20,280 nucleotides of DNA from Propionivibrio sp. (GTDB lineage Bacteria; Pseudomonadota; Gammaproteobacteria; Burkholderiales; Rhodocyclaceae). A program made the position numbers and the translations under genes. Below are positions 4,378 to 12,419 of this stretch, piece by piece. Where the stretch lies: assembly GCA_017990155.1 (NCBI GenBank), contig JAGNOM010000009.1, forward strand, positions 1 through 20,280, written 5' to 3'. Every line of letters starts with the position of its first letter. Positions within the stretch are counted from its first letter, which is position 1. The notes below the pieces were generated by a model, which was not told where the DNA came from, did not search any database, and saw only the letters and a program-made list of their open reading frames with translations.

Positions 4378-7197
4378 TCAGCTGCGTTTCAGGCGCTCCA
4401 GTTGTGGCTTCAGTTTCTCGACCGTGGCGACGAAGTCGGCGAGTCGTTTCTTCTCTTGCTCGACGACCTGAGCTGGCGCGCGTGCGACGAAACTCTCATT
4501 GCCAAGTTTGGCGTTGGCCTTGACGATTTCGCCTTCGAGGCGGGCGATTTCCTTGGACAGGCGCTCCGTTTCGGCAGCAACGTCGATCTCGATCTTGAAC
4601 ATCAGGCGTGTTTCGCCAACGACGGCGATCGGGGCGTTGGCGTCATCGGGCAGCGTTGCGACGATCTGCATGTCGGCGAGCTTGGCCAGCGCCTTGAGGT
4701 AGGGCGCGAACTCAGCCAGCGCCTCGGCGTCGCCGCTGGCGATCAGCGGGACCTTGAGCGCCGGCGAGAGATTCATTTCACCGCGCAGGTTGCGGCAGGC
4801 GTAGGCCAGGTCCTTGAGTTGTTGCACCTTGGTCTCGCTGGCCGGCATGATCCGCTCGGGCTGCGCTTTCGGGTAGGCGGCGAGCATGATCGACTCGTGC
4901 GTTTTCCGTCCGGCGAGCGGGGCGACGGCTTGCCAGAGTTCTTCTGTGATGAACGGGATCAGCGGATGCGCGAGGCGCAGCACGGTTTCCAGTACGCGCA
5001 CCAGCGTGCGGCGGGTGGCGCGCGCTTCTTCAGGCGTGCCGTTCTGCATCTGAACTTTGGCGAGCTCGAGATACCAGTCGCAGAACTCGTCCCAGACGAA
5101 TTCGTAGATAGCGCGGGCGAGCAGGTCGAAGCGGTAGTCGGCGAAGTGCTGGGCGATCTCTTCCTCGGTGCGTTGCAGCTTGCTGACGATCCAGCGGTCG
5201 GCAAACGAGAAGCGCATCGTCGTCGTGCAGATTTCCGGGGTATTGGCGTCGATGCCGCAGTCCTGCCCTTCGGTGTTCATCAGCACGAAGCGCGTGGCGT
5301 TCCACAACTTGTTGCAGAAGTTGCGATAGCCCTCGCAGCGGTGCAGGTCGAACTTGATGTCGCGGCCCGGGCTGGCGAGCGAGAGGAAGGTGAAGCGCAG
5401 CGCGTCGGTGCCAAAGGACTGGATGCCTTCCGGGAACTCCTTGCGCGTGCGCTTCTCGATCTTCGCAGCATCGTTCGGGTTCATCAGGCCAGTGGTGCGT
5501 TTTTTGACCAGTGATTCCAGATCGATGCCGTCGATCAGGTCGATCGGGTCGAGCACGTTGCCCTTTGACTTGCTCATCTTCTGGCCTTCCGCGTCGCGGA
5601 TCAGGCCATGCACATAGACGTGCTTGAACGGGATCTTGCCGGTGATGTGCTTGGTCATCATGACCATGCGCGCGACCCAGAAGAAGATGATGTCGAAACC
5701 GGTGACGAGTACCGTCGACGGCAGGTAGAGGTCGAGCGCTGTGTTCGATTGGGCGGGCCAGTCAGGTGTCCAGTCGAGTGTCGAGAAGGGCCACAGGGCA
5801 GAGGAATACCAGGTGTCGAGTACGTCGGGATCGCGCGTGAGCGGCCCGGTGATGCCGTTAGCGGCGGCTTGCGCCTTGGCTTCTGCTTCGTTGTGGGCGA
5901 CATAGACGTTGCCCTGCTCGTCGTACCACGCCGGAATCTGGTGGCCCCACCACAGCTGGCGGGAAATGCACCAATCCTGGATGTTGTTCAGCCACTGGTT
6001 GTAGGTATTGACCCAGTTCTCGGGGACGAACTTGATTTCGCCCGAGGCCACGCATTCGAGCGCCTTGCCGACGATGCTGGTGCCGTCGGCGCCGGGCTTG
6101 GACATGGCGACGAACCACTGGTCGGTGAGCATCGGTTCGATGACCACGCCGGTACGGTCGCCGCGCGGCACCTTGAGCTTGTGTTTGTCGGTCTTGACCA
6201 GAATGCCCAAGGCTTCGAGGTCGGCAACGACGGCCTTGCGCGCGTCGAAGCGATCCATGCCGCGATATTTCTCGGGCGCGTTGTCGTTGATCTTGGCGTC
6301 GAGTGTCAGGATCGAGATGATCGGCAGCTTGTGGCGTTGTCCAACGGCATAGTCGTTGAAGTCGTGCGCCGGCGTGACCTTGACGCAACCCGTACCGAAT
6401 TCGAGGTCGACGTAAGCGTCGGCGATGATCGGGATTTCGCGGTCGGTCAGTGGCAGCTTGACCATCTTTCCGATCAGATTCTTGTAGCGTTCGTCCTCTG
6501 GATGCACCATCACAGCGGTGTCGCCGAGCATGGTTTCCGGGCGGGTCGTCGCCACCGTCAGCGAACCCGAGCCATCGGCCAGCGGGTAGCGGATGTGCCA
6601 CATGAAGCCGTCTTCTTCCTCGCTCACCACTTCCAGGTCGGAGACGGCGGTGTGCAGCACCGGGTCCCAGTTGACCAGCCGCTTGCCGCGGTAGATCAGG
6701 CCTTCCTTGTGCAGGCGGACGAAGGTCTCGGTGACGATCTTCGACAGGCCGGCGTCCATCGTGAAGCGCTCGCGCGTCCAGTCTGGCGAGGTGCCGAGGC
6801 GGCGCATCTGGCGGGTGATGGTATTGCCCGAGTATTCCTTCCACTCCCACACTTTTTCGAGGAACTTCTCGCGGCCGAGGTCGTGGCGCGAAATGCCTTG
6901 CCCGTCAAGCTGGCGTTCGACGACGATCTGCGTGGCAATCCCCGCGTGGTCGGTGCCCGGCTGCCACAGCGTGTTGTCTCCGCGCATGCGGTGGTAGCGG
7001 GTGAGCGCATCCATGATCGCCTGATTGAAGCCGTGCCCCATGTGCAGCGTGCCGGTGACGTTCGGTGGCGGCAACAGGATGCAGAAGGCGTCGGATTTCT
7101 CAGTGTCGAGGCCGGCATTGAAGAAGCCTTTGGCTTCCCAGTCGGGGTACCAGCGACGTTCGATGTCAGCCGGTTCAAAGCTCTTGGCGAGTTCCAT
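4378..7197 (-). CDS. valS: Valine--tRNA ligase (valyl-tRNA synthetase)
   Basis: A 939-residue class Ia aminoacyl-tRNA synthetase, close to the 951 residues of the E. coli enzyme. It charges tRNA-Val with valine using ATP in the cytoplasm. The HIGH-type motif is HMGH at residues 52-55, within PPPNVTGTLHMGHGFNQ. KMSKS is at residues 540-544, within GQKMSKSKGNVLDP. Between them lies the CP1 editing domain (TTRPETMLGDTAVMVHPED and GTGCVKVTPAHDFNDY), which removes mischarged threonine. The DWCISRQLWWGHQIPAWYDE stretch is the conserved catalytic-domain core. The C-terminus is a Lys/Glu-rich coiled coil (about residues 870-939), characteristic of ValS. It is transcribed in the same direction as pepA-holC but is separated from them by a 232-base gap with a long inverted repeat and its own -10 box, and it is closed by a terminator. 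Confidence 0.98.
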   Translation of the reverse strand: MELAKSFEPADIERRWYPDWEAKGFFNAGLDTEKSDAFCILLPPPNVTGTLHMGHGFNQAIMDALTRYHRMRGDNTLWQPGTDHAGIATQIVVERQLDGQGISRHDLGREKFLEKVWEWKEYSGNTITRQMRRLGTSPDWTRERFTMDAGLSKIVTETFVRLHKEGLIYRGKRLVNWDPVLHTAVSDLEVVSEEEDGFMWHIRYPLADGSGSLTVATTRPETMLGDTAVMVHPEDERYKNLIGKMVKLPLTDREIPIIADAYVDLEFGTGCVKVTPAHDFNDYAVGQRHKLPIISILTLDAKINDNAPEKYRGMDRFDARKAVVADLEALGILVKTDKHKLKVPRGDRTGVVIEPMLTDQWFVAMSKPGADGTSIVGKALECVASGEIKFVPENWVNTYNQWLNNIQDWCISRQLWWGHQIPAWYDEQGNVYVAHNEAEAKAQAAANGITGPLTRDPDVLDTWYSSALWPFSTLDWTPDWPAQSNTALDLYLPSTVLVTGFDIIFFWVARMVMMTKHITGKIPFKHVYVHGLIRDAEGQKMSKSKGNVLDPIDLIDGIDLESLVKKRTTGLMNPNDAAKIEKRTRKEFPEGIQSFGTDALRFTFLSLASPGRDIKFDLHRCEGYRNFCNKLWNATRFVLMNTEGQDCGIDANTPEICTTTMRFSFADRWIVSKLQRTEEEIAQHFADYRFDLLARAIYEFVWDEFCDWYLELAKVQMQNGTPEEARATRRTLVRVLETVLRLAHPLIPFITEELWQAVAPLAGRKTHESIMLAAYPKAQPERIMPASETKVQQLKDLAYACRNLRGEMNLSPALKVPLIASGDAEALAEFAPYLKALAKLADMQIVATLPDDANAPIAVVGETRLMFKIEIDVAAETERLSKEIARLEGEIVKANAKLGNESFVARAPAQVVEQEKKRLADFVATVEKLKPQLERLKRS

Positions 7198-7230
7198 AGG
7201 GGGCGGGCGTGCGAGTGAAGGAAGCCGGCG

Positions 7231-7236
7231 ATTATA
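7231..7236 (-). promoter_or_regulatory. Candidate -10 box of valS
   Basis: On the minus strand a perfect TATAAT, preceded by CCGG, lies 34 bases before the valS ATG. No convincing -35 is found at 16-18 bases spacing. The position supports transcription of valS independent of the upstream genes. Confidence 0.4.
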
Positions 7237-7300
7237 CCGGATCGGACCACGCTGCCGCGGCTTGCAGCTCAGTCGAACAGGGCGATCGCATGGATGTTCT

Positions 7301-7420
7301 CTCCCTCCTTTTCAAGGGGAGGGTTGGGGTGGGGATGGGGTGCGAACGGCGGATCAATCGACGAAATAGCCGCCAGATAACTCCATCCCCCTCCCAACCT
7401 CCCCCTTGAAGGGGGAGGAG
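7301..7420. repeat. Long inverted repeat of G-rich/C-rich arms (dispersed repeat)
   Basis: The left arm (7301-7340) contains CTCCCTCCTTTTCAAGGGGA then GGGTTGGGGTGGGGATGGGG. The right arm (7382-7420) is its approximate inverse: CCATCCCCCTCCCAACCTCC then CCCTTGAAGGGGGAGGAG. The two arms can pair, enclosing about 40 bases. Each arm also holds its own small hairpin around TTCAAGGGG / CCCCTTGAA. This type of element is a common dispersed intergenic repeat in betaproteobacteria. It lies directly after the hypothetical gene and could attenuate readthrough into valS. Confidence 0.75.
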
Positions 7421-7429
7421 TTGTTCTGC

Positions 7430-7846
7430 TCAGTCCGAGTCGTTCGGTTCTTCGAGCGGCAGACGGAGTTGCTTGCGCCGGGCGATGTAGTCGCGCAGCG
7501 CTGTTTCCATGGTCGCGGTGATGCCGAGCCGGAGCTCTTCGCCGGCGTTGATCAGCACGGCTTCGAGCAGTGTGGGCAATTCATACGTCAGTTGCTGACC
7601 GATGGCCTCTGCAAGGTCGGATGCGAGCAGCGTGATCTGCGTTTCGTCGACGCGGTTGGTGCTGCCTTCCGAGACGGCGGCTTCGGCTGAAATGACCTCC
7701 GTCAGTACGGGGATGTCATCGTCTTCGGCGACGGGCTGAGGCATGCCGAGCGGGGCCGGCGGCGTCGCCGGTTGGGTCGCGACGAAACTTCGGCGTCGTC
7801 GCATCAGCGAGTCGGCGCGATCGACGACATCTGAGTTTTCGGCCAT
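7430..7846 (-). CDS. Conserved hypothetical protein in the pepA-holC-valS string
   Basis: A 138-residue protein. The N-terminal half is polar and Pro/Ala-rich with RADSLMRRRRSFVA near the start; a short DDIPVLTEVI segment resembles a motif I associate with DUF2486-type betaproteobacterial proteins. The C-terminal half (about residues 70-130) is predicted helical: LASDLAEAIGQQLTYELPTL then LEAVLINAGEELRLGITATM and ALRDYIARRKQL. No signal peptide or membrane segment is seen. Its ATG overlaps the holC stop codon by one base (TAATG), so it is translated in the same operon as holC. Proteins with IPVLTEV motifs and C-terminal amphipathic helices sit at this position in related genomes, but no function is known to me. 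Gene reality is supported by the overlap and balanced composition. Confidence 0.75.
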   Translation of the reverse strand: MAENSDVVDRADSLMRRRRSFVATQPATPPAPLGMPQPVAEDDDIPVLTEVISAEAAVSEGSTNRVDETQITLLASDLAEAIGQQLTYELPTLLEAVLINAGEELRLGITATMETALRDYIARRKQLRLPLEEPNDSD

Positions 7847-8271
7847 TAGTCTTTCTCCGCGAGGTCGAAATACCGGACTTCGTAGCCCCGGTCCTTGTAG
7901 TGTTTCACGCGTTCACGGCCAGCAAGGCGCTCCGCTTCGTTTCGTCCGACCACTTCAATCACGCTGGTGAATCGCGAAAAGCCGGGAGGGATGTCGGCAG
8001 ACAGGTTGATCAGGCGCTCGTTCTGCGGCGGGGAGTCCAGTTCGTCAGCAATCAATACCAGCGTTTCGCTGGCCAGCGGCGAACTGGCTCGTACGTGCGG
8101 GATAAAGCCGGTGGACGGATGCATCCACAAGTGGCGGTCGAGCGTGCCGGCGACTTCGTGGTCTGGCGCGAAGACCAGCAATGCCTTTCGCTGCAGGAAG
8201 GCCTTGCCGATCAACGCCGCGGCCGCGCCGATCCGGTCGGCGGCGTTGTGATAGAAGAAGATCTGGGTCAA
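7846..8271 (-). CDS. holC: DNA polymerase III chi subunit
   Basis: A 141-residue protein, near the 147 of E. coli HolC. It starts (M)TQIFFYHNAADRIGAAAALI and has KAFLQRKALLVFAPD, LDRHLWMHPSTGFIPHVRAS, ETLVLIADELDSP and a C-terminal YKDRGYEVRYFDLAEKD. These are the chi landmarks: a Rossmann-like fold with DRxLW, FIPH and Y+..G motifs. Chi links the clamp loader (through psi) to SSB on the lagging strand. The start is TTG at 8269-8271, sharing four bases with the pepA stop (TTGA). No ATG precedes the conserved N-terminus in frame, and the coupled TTG places the first strand correctly. The pepA-holC-valS neighbourhood is a well-known proteobacterial arrangement. Confidence 0.9.
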   Translation of the reverse strand: MTQIFFYHNAADRIGAAAALIGKAFLQRKALLVFAPDHEVAGTLDRHLWMHPSTGFIPHVRASSPLASETLVLIADELDSPPQNERLINLSADIPPGFSRFTSVIEVVGRNEAERLAGRERVKHYKDRGYEVRYFDLAEKD

Positions 8272-9764
8272 CTCAGTTTGCCGGCGCGTTTGAGAAGGTA
8301 ATGCGCGAGCATTGGCACCGGGCGGCCGGTCGCGCCCTTTTCGGCACCCGATTTCCAGGCTGTGCCGGCGATGTCCAGGTGCGCCCACTCGTACTTCTTC
8401 GCAAAACGGGAGAGGAAGCAGGCGGCCGAAACGCTGCCGGCGGGACGGCCGCCGATGTTGGCCATGTCGGCGAAGTTGCTCGTCAGCAGATCCTGGTAGT
8501 CGTCCCAGAGCGGCATCTGCCAAGCCCGGTCGAGCGCTTCGTCGCCGGCCGACAAGAGTTCTCGGGCGAGGGCGTCGTCGTTGGCGAACAGTCCTGTCGC
8601 AACGTGGCCCAGCGCGATGACGCAGGCGCCGGTCAGCGTCGCGACGTCGATCACGGCGTCGGGGCTGAAGCGCTCGGCGTAGGTGAGTGCATCGCACAGG
8701 ATGAGTCGCCCTTCGGCGTCGGTGTTCAGGATCTCGATCGTCTGGCCGGACATCGAGGCGACAATGTCGCCGGGTTTGCTGGCGGCACCACCCGGCATGT
8801 TTTCGGTCGTCGGGACAATGACCGTGAGGTTGATCGGCAGCTTCATCAATGCGACGGCCTTGAGGGTGCCGAGCACGCTGGCGGCGCCACACATGTCGAA
8901 CTTCATCTCGTCCATGCCTTCGCCCGGCTTCAACGAGATTCCACCCGAGTCAAAGGTGATGCCCTTGCCGATCAGCAGCAGCGGCTTGTCGCTTTCCTCG
9001 CCGCCTTTGTACTGGAGAACAATCAGCTTGGGCGGCTGGTGCGAGCCCTTGGCGACCGAGAGCAGGGAGTGCATGCCAAGCGCTTCCATGTCGGCACGCT
9101 CGAGAATCTCGCACTGGATGGCGTGATCCTCGGCGATCTGCAACGCGGTATCCGCCAGGTAGGTCGGCGTGCAGACGTTGCCCGGCAGATTGCCCAGCGT
9201 CTTGGCCAGCGCCATGCCTTCGGCAATGGCTTGTCCTTGAAGAAGTGCGTCCTCGGCCAGTGCCAGCTCGCTGCGTTGTTCGACTGCGAATGCGAGTTTG
9301 CGCAGCTTCGAGTGGTTTTCGTTCTTCTTGCTCTTGAACTGGTCGAAGCGATAGGCGCTATCCAGGCTGAGCATCGCCGCTTGGCGGATTCGCCATCCGG
9401 TATTGCGTTTCGCGACCGGGATTTCCGTCAGGAAGATCGTTGCGTTCTGTGCACCGGTGTCCCGCAGCGCCTTGAGTGTGTTGCGGATGGCCGCGCAATA
9501 AGCCTTGTCGCGAAACTCCTTTTCCTTGCCCAGTCCCACCAGCAACACGCGATCGCAGACGGTGCCCGGCACATTGTGCAGCAGCAGCGTTGATCCGGCT
9601 TTGCCGTCCATGTCGCCGCGGCGAAGAAGGTCGGACAGCAGGCTCTGTGATGCGCTGTCGATCAAGTCGGCAGAGGACGTCAGTTTGCGCGATTCGAATA
9701 CGCCGACGACAACGCAGGCACCGCGCTGCTTCTCCGGATTTCCACTTTTTATGCTAAATTCCAT
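8268..9764 (-). CDS. pepA: Leucyl aminopeptidase (M17, cytosol aminopeptidase)
   Basis: A 498-residue protein, essentially the size of E. coli PepA (503). The M17 signature NTDAEGRL is at residues 347-354, giving metal and substrate ligands D349 and E351 and the catalytic R353. Upstream are LLIGKGITFDSGGISLKPGE and MKFDMCGAASVLGTL with the conserved Lys and Asp ligands. Near the C-terminus are GRPAGSVSAACFLSRF and WAHLDIAGTAW. It is a hexameric two-metal exopeptidase that releases N-terminal residues from peptides in the cytoplasm. In E. coli PepA also binds DNA at carAB and cer sites, but nothing here shows that role. It is the first gene of the pepA-holC-hypothetical operon, with a good promoter in the gap to lptF and GAGAGG before the ATG. 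Confidence 0.97.
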   Translation of the reverse strand: MEFSIKSGNPEKQRGACVVVGVFESRKLTSSADLIDSASQSLLSDLLRRGDMDGKAGSTLLLHNVPGTVCDRVLLVGLGKEKEFRDKAYCAAIRNTLKALRDTGAQNATIFLTEIPVAKRNTGWRIRQAAMLSLDSAYRFDQFKSKKNENHSKLRKLAFAVEQRSELALAEDALLQGQAIAEGMALAKTLGNLPGNVCTPTYLADTALQIAEDHAIQCEILERADMEALGMHSLLSVAKGSHQPPKLIVLQYKGGEESDKPLLLIGKGITFDSGGISLKPGEGMDEMKFDMCGAASVLGTLKAVALMKLPINLTVIVPTTENMPGGAASKPGDIVASMSGQTIEILNTDAEGRLILCDALTYAERFSPDAVIDVATLTGACVIALGHVATGLFANDDALARELLSAGDEALDRAWQMPLWDDYQDLLTSNFADMANIGGRPAGSVSAACFLSRFAKKYEWAHLDIAGTAWKSGAEKGATGRPVPMLAHYLLKRAGKLS

Positions 9765-9784
9765 CGGCTACGCCTCTCGCGACA

Positions 9785-9834
9785 TTTGGTCGAACCAAAG
9801 GCCAATTATCCCCATTGTTTTTCGCCAAAGTCAA
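9785..9834 (-). promoter_or_regulatory. pepA promoter with palindrome at the start site
   Basis: On the minus strand TTGACT (9829-9834) and GATAAT (9805-9810) are separated by 18 bases, a good sigma-70 match. The predicted start site lies near 9798. It falls inside the inverted repeat TTTGGT-CGA-ACCAAA (9785-9799), a possible operator. The -35 box lies only three bases from the lptF start codon at 9838, so the divergent genes share a very compact control region. Confidence 0.5.
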
Positions 9835-9837
9835 AAC

Positions 9838-10917
9838 ATGATCTTCCAGCGCGCCATACGGCGCGAATTCACCCATTCGGCTGCCGGCGTTTTCGTGGCG
9901 TTGTTCGCCATTTTGCTGACGACACAGCTGATCCGATTTCTCGGCCAGGCCGCGCAAGGTTCGATCGCGCCGGAGGCCGTGGTCGCGCTGCTCGGCTTTT
10001 CGGCACTGAACTACGTCCCGGCCTTGCTTTCCCTGGCGTCCTTCATCGCCATTCTCCTGTCGCTGTCGCGCAGCTATCGTGATTCGGAAATGGTGGTCTG
10101 GTTTTCGTCCGGCCTCTCGCTCGCGGCATGGGTTCGGCCGGTGATGGTGTTCATCCTGCCGCTGGTCGTGGCAATCGCCGGGCTTTCCCTGTTTGTATCG
10201 CCTTGGGCGCTGTCGAAGAGTGCCGAATACCGGGGAAATCTTGAAATGCGCAAGGATGCCGGTCAGGCGACGCCAGGCGCGTTTCAGGAGTCGTCTTCGG
10301 GTGATCGCGTCGTTTTTGTCGAGGCCGTCGCTGACGACGAAACCTTCGTGAAGAATGTGTTCGTGAGCTCGGTTCAGGATCAGCGTCTCGGCGTGACGAT
10401 GGCGGCTACCGGCCACCAGGAAATCGCCGAGAACGGTGATCGCTTTCTCGTCCTTGAGAGCGGGCGGCGTTACGAGATCGTTCCGGGGACGCCGGAAATG
10501 CGCATCCTGGAGTATGGGCGTTACGCCATCCGTCTGGAGACCAAGGAGGCGCGGGGTATCGAGAAAACGCCGCGAAACACGCCGACGATGGAGCTGATTG
10601 CCGATGGCCGCAATCCGTACCGCGCGGAACTGCTCTGGCGCCTCGGTGTGCCGATTTCCGCCATCGTGCTCGCCTTGCTGGCGATTCCCCTGTCTTTCGT
10701 AAACCCGCGCGCAGGACGTTCGGCGAACATGTTGCTGGCGCTGTTCGCTTATCTTCTCTACAACAATCTGCTGACCATCAGCCAGGCTTGGGTGTCGAGT
10801 GGGCGGATTTCGTTCGAAGTGGGCGTCTTCGCGGTTCATGCCTTCATGCTTTGCCTGTTGCCGATCCTCTTCTTCCGACGGATCGCGGTGCTTTCTTTTA
10901 CGCGGTTTTCACGATGA
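9838..10917 (+). CDS. lptF: LPS export ABC transporter permease LptF
   Basis: A 359-residue inner-membrane protein of the YjgP/YjgQ family (E. coli LptF 366). It opens MIFQRAIRREFTHSAAGVFV with the first membrane helix at about residues 13-33, further helices at about 50-80 and 95-125, a periplasmic beta-jellyroll domain (about 125-265, beginning SPWALSKSAEYRGNLEMRKD), then three C-terminal helices around PYRAELLWRLGVPISAIVLA. With LptG and the ATPase LptB it extracts LPS from the inner membrane and passes it to LptC. An in-frame extension upstream to 9505 runs antisense into pepA and is not used: the ATG at 9838 begins the conserved N-terminus. The stop overlaps the lptG start (ATGA). It is divergent from pepA, a common arrangement in proteobacteria. 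Confidence 0.96.
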   Translation: MIFQRAIRREFTHSAAGVFVALFAILLTTQLIRFLGQAAQGSIAPEAVVALLGFSALNYVPALLSLASFIAILLSLSRSYRDSEMVVWFSSGLSLAAWVRPVMVFILPLVVAIAGLSLFVSPWALSKSAEYRGNLEMRKDAGQATPGAFQESSSGDRVVFVEAVADDETFVKNVFVSSVQDQRLGVTMAATGHQEIAENGDRFLVLESGRRYEIVPGTPEMRILEYGRYAIRLETKEARGIEKTPRNTPTMELIADGRNPYRAELLWRLGVPISAIVLALLAIPLSFVNPRAGRSANMLLALFAYLLYNNLLTISQAWVSSGRISFEVGVFAVHAFMLCLLPILFFRRIAVLSFTRFSR

Positions 10918-11987
10918 AGATCTATCGTCGCTACATTGCGCGCGAGGTTTCGGCGGCGGTCCTTCTGGTGCTGGCCGGATTCCTGGCGCTGTTCAGCTTT
11001 TTCGACATGATCGCCGAGGTCAAGAGTGTCGGTCAGGCGGGCTATCAGTTGCATCACGCGATCGCTTTTGTCGCGCTGGAAATGCCGGGCCGAGTGTATG
11101 AACTGATGCCCGTGGCTGTGCTCATTGGCGCGCTTTATGCGTTGTCGGCGCTGGCCAGGCACTCCGAGATTACCGTGTTGCGCTCGTCCGGGATGTCGAC
11201 AAGCAACTTGCTGATCGGACTCTTTCAGGTGGCCGCGGTGATCGCGCTTGTTACTTTTTTCATTGGCGAAGTGGTTGCGCCTCCCGCCGAAAGGGCCGCG
11301 CAACAGCTGCGATTGAGGGCCAAAGGGAAAGCCGTGGGCCAGGATCTGCGCAGTGGCTTCTGGGTCAAGGACGAACGTCGCTTCATCAACGTCCAGACGG
11401 TGCTTCCGGATACCCGGCTAAGAGGCGTTCGTGTTTATGACTTTGACGAAAGCGCACGGCTGCGTACGGTGACCGAGGCGGCTGAAGGGGTCTATCAGCC
11501 GCCAGCAAGCTGGCGCTTGACTGGCGTGGTGCAGACCGTTTTGCATGAAGAGAAATCCGAAATCGTCAGGTTGCCGGACATGGAATGGAGTTCGGCGCTC
11601 AACCCGGACATCTTGTCGGTGCTCATGGTTTCGCCCGAGCGCATGTCTTTGCTGCACCTTTCGACCTATATCAAGCATCTCGAAGAAAACAGCCAGAAGA
11701 CTCAGCGCTACGACATCGCGTTGTGGAAAAAGGTGATCTATCCGCTCGCGGCACTGGTCATGGTCGCGCTCGCTCTACCCTTCGGCTACACGCACAACCG
11801 TATCAGCGGCGGCAGTTTGAAGATGTTCTCCGGCGTAATGATCGGCGTGTTCTTCCACATGCTCAACGGGCTGTTCTCGAATCTCGGAGTCATCAACAGC
11901 TGGTCGCCGGTCGTCAGCGCCATTTCACCGTCGGTGTTGTTCATGATCGCGGCGGCGGGGATGATCTGGTGGGTCGAGCGACGCTGA
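10914..11987 (+). CDS. lptG: LPS export ABC transporter permease LptG
   Basis: A 357-residue partner of LptF. It begins MKIYRRYIAREVSAAVLLVL, the typical LptG N-terminus, with helix 1 at about residues 12-36 and helices around LPYELMP-like VYELMPVAVLIGALYALSAL (about 60-85) and 100-122. The periplasmic jellyroll spans about 125-265 and includes GFWVKDERRFINVQTVLPD. Three C-terminal helices follow from KKVIYPLAALVMVALALPFG. GALYALSALARHSEITVLRS is the cytoplasmic coupling region that contacts LptB. The start codon overlaps the lptF stop by four bases. The stop codon TGA at 11985-11987 directly abuts the stop codon of the convergent RDD-family gene, leaving no intergenic base and no terminator hairpin between them. 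Confidence 0.96.
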   Translation: MKIYRRYIAREVSAAVLLVLAGFLALFSFFDMIAEVKSVGQAGYQLHHAIAFVALEMPGRVYELMPVAVLIGALYALSALARHSEITVLRSSGMSTSNLLIGLFQVAAVIALVTFFIGEVVAPPAERAAQQLRLRAKGKAVGQDLRSGFWVKDERRFINVQTVLPDTRLRGVRVYDFDESARLRTVTEAAEGVYQPPASWRLTGVVQTVLHEEKSEIVRLPDMEWSSALNPDILSVLMVSPERMSLLHLSTYIKHLEENSQKTQRYDIALWKKVIYPLAALVMVALALPFGYTHNRISGGSLKMFSGVMIGVFFHMLNGLFSNLGVINSWSPVVSAISPSVLFMIAAAGMIWWVERR

Positions 11988-12419
11988 CTATCGCTTCACG
12001 ATAACCAGGCGGGTTCCAGCGAGCCGGTCGTGCAAAAATTGCCCGTCTCGGTCGAAAACGGCCCAGAAAATGCCGACTCCAAAGAACAGCAGGCTTGGCC
12101 AGCACAATAGGTAGCGACGCAAGGCCTGCGCGGGCTGGACGGAAACGCCATTGTTCGCGACGAGGCGAATTCGCCAGGTCTTCATCGGCAGTGTCTGGCC
12201 CCCGTGCCCCCAGAACCATGCGAAATAGGCGAGCAAAAGCACAAAGAAGTGGATCCAAAGTACGGGCGTAGATGCCGCGCGGAGCGCAAAAGCGCCGAGC
12301 ACGGCGTGCGGTAGCAGCAATCCCAGCAACAACACGGCGGTCAGTATGACCACTTCGTAGCACATGCACGCCAGGCGGCGAAGTAGCCCCGGTGTCGTTG
12401 TGCTTTCAGAGCGGGGCAT
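11988..12419 (-). CDS. RDD-family membrane protein
   Basis: A 143-residue integral membrane protein. The N-terminus PGLLRRLACMCYEVVILTAV is the RDD motif region, with the usual Asp replaced by Glu (CYE). HGGQTLPMKTWRIRLVANNG is the second family hallmark, a GQT-x-MK-W+ motif between membrane helices. About three helices are visible: residues 17-38, 50-70 and 100-122. RDD proteins are poorly characterised; some are proposed to act in ion transport or stress, but no role can be assigned here. The ATG at 12417-12419 lies inside the end of the DUF3106 gene (14-base overlap). A longer frame reaching 12521 is read wholly through that gene and is not used. It is the last gene of the sigma-factor operon. 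Confidence 0.88.
   Translation of the reverse strand: MPRSESTTTPGLLRRLACMCYEVVILTAVLLLGLLLPHAVLGAFALRAASTPVLWIHFFVLLLAYFAWFWGHGGQTLPMKTWRIRLVANNGVSVQPAQALRRYLLCWPSLLFFGVGIFWAVFDRDGQFLHDRLAGTRLVIVKR

Noticed and set aside
4360..7218. Two long plus-strand open frames (384 and 536 codons) opposite valS
   Set aside because: They are mirror frames of a highly GC-biased coding sequence. Their translations are Val/Ala/Gly/Arg/Asp-rich without recognisable motifs, and valS is unambiguous on the other strand.
7846..8892. 348-codon minus-strand frame including holC
   Set aside because: Only the last 141 codons encode HolC. The upstream part overlaps pepA in another frame and is Arg/His-rich nonsense; the TTG coupled to the pepA stop is the sensible start.
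8181..9593. 470-codon plus-strand open frame opposite pepA
   Set aside because: Antisense shadow of pepA, with no domain features and an Arg/Gly/Val-rich composition. The PepA motifs on the minus strand are decisive.
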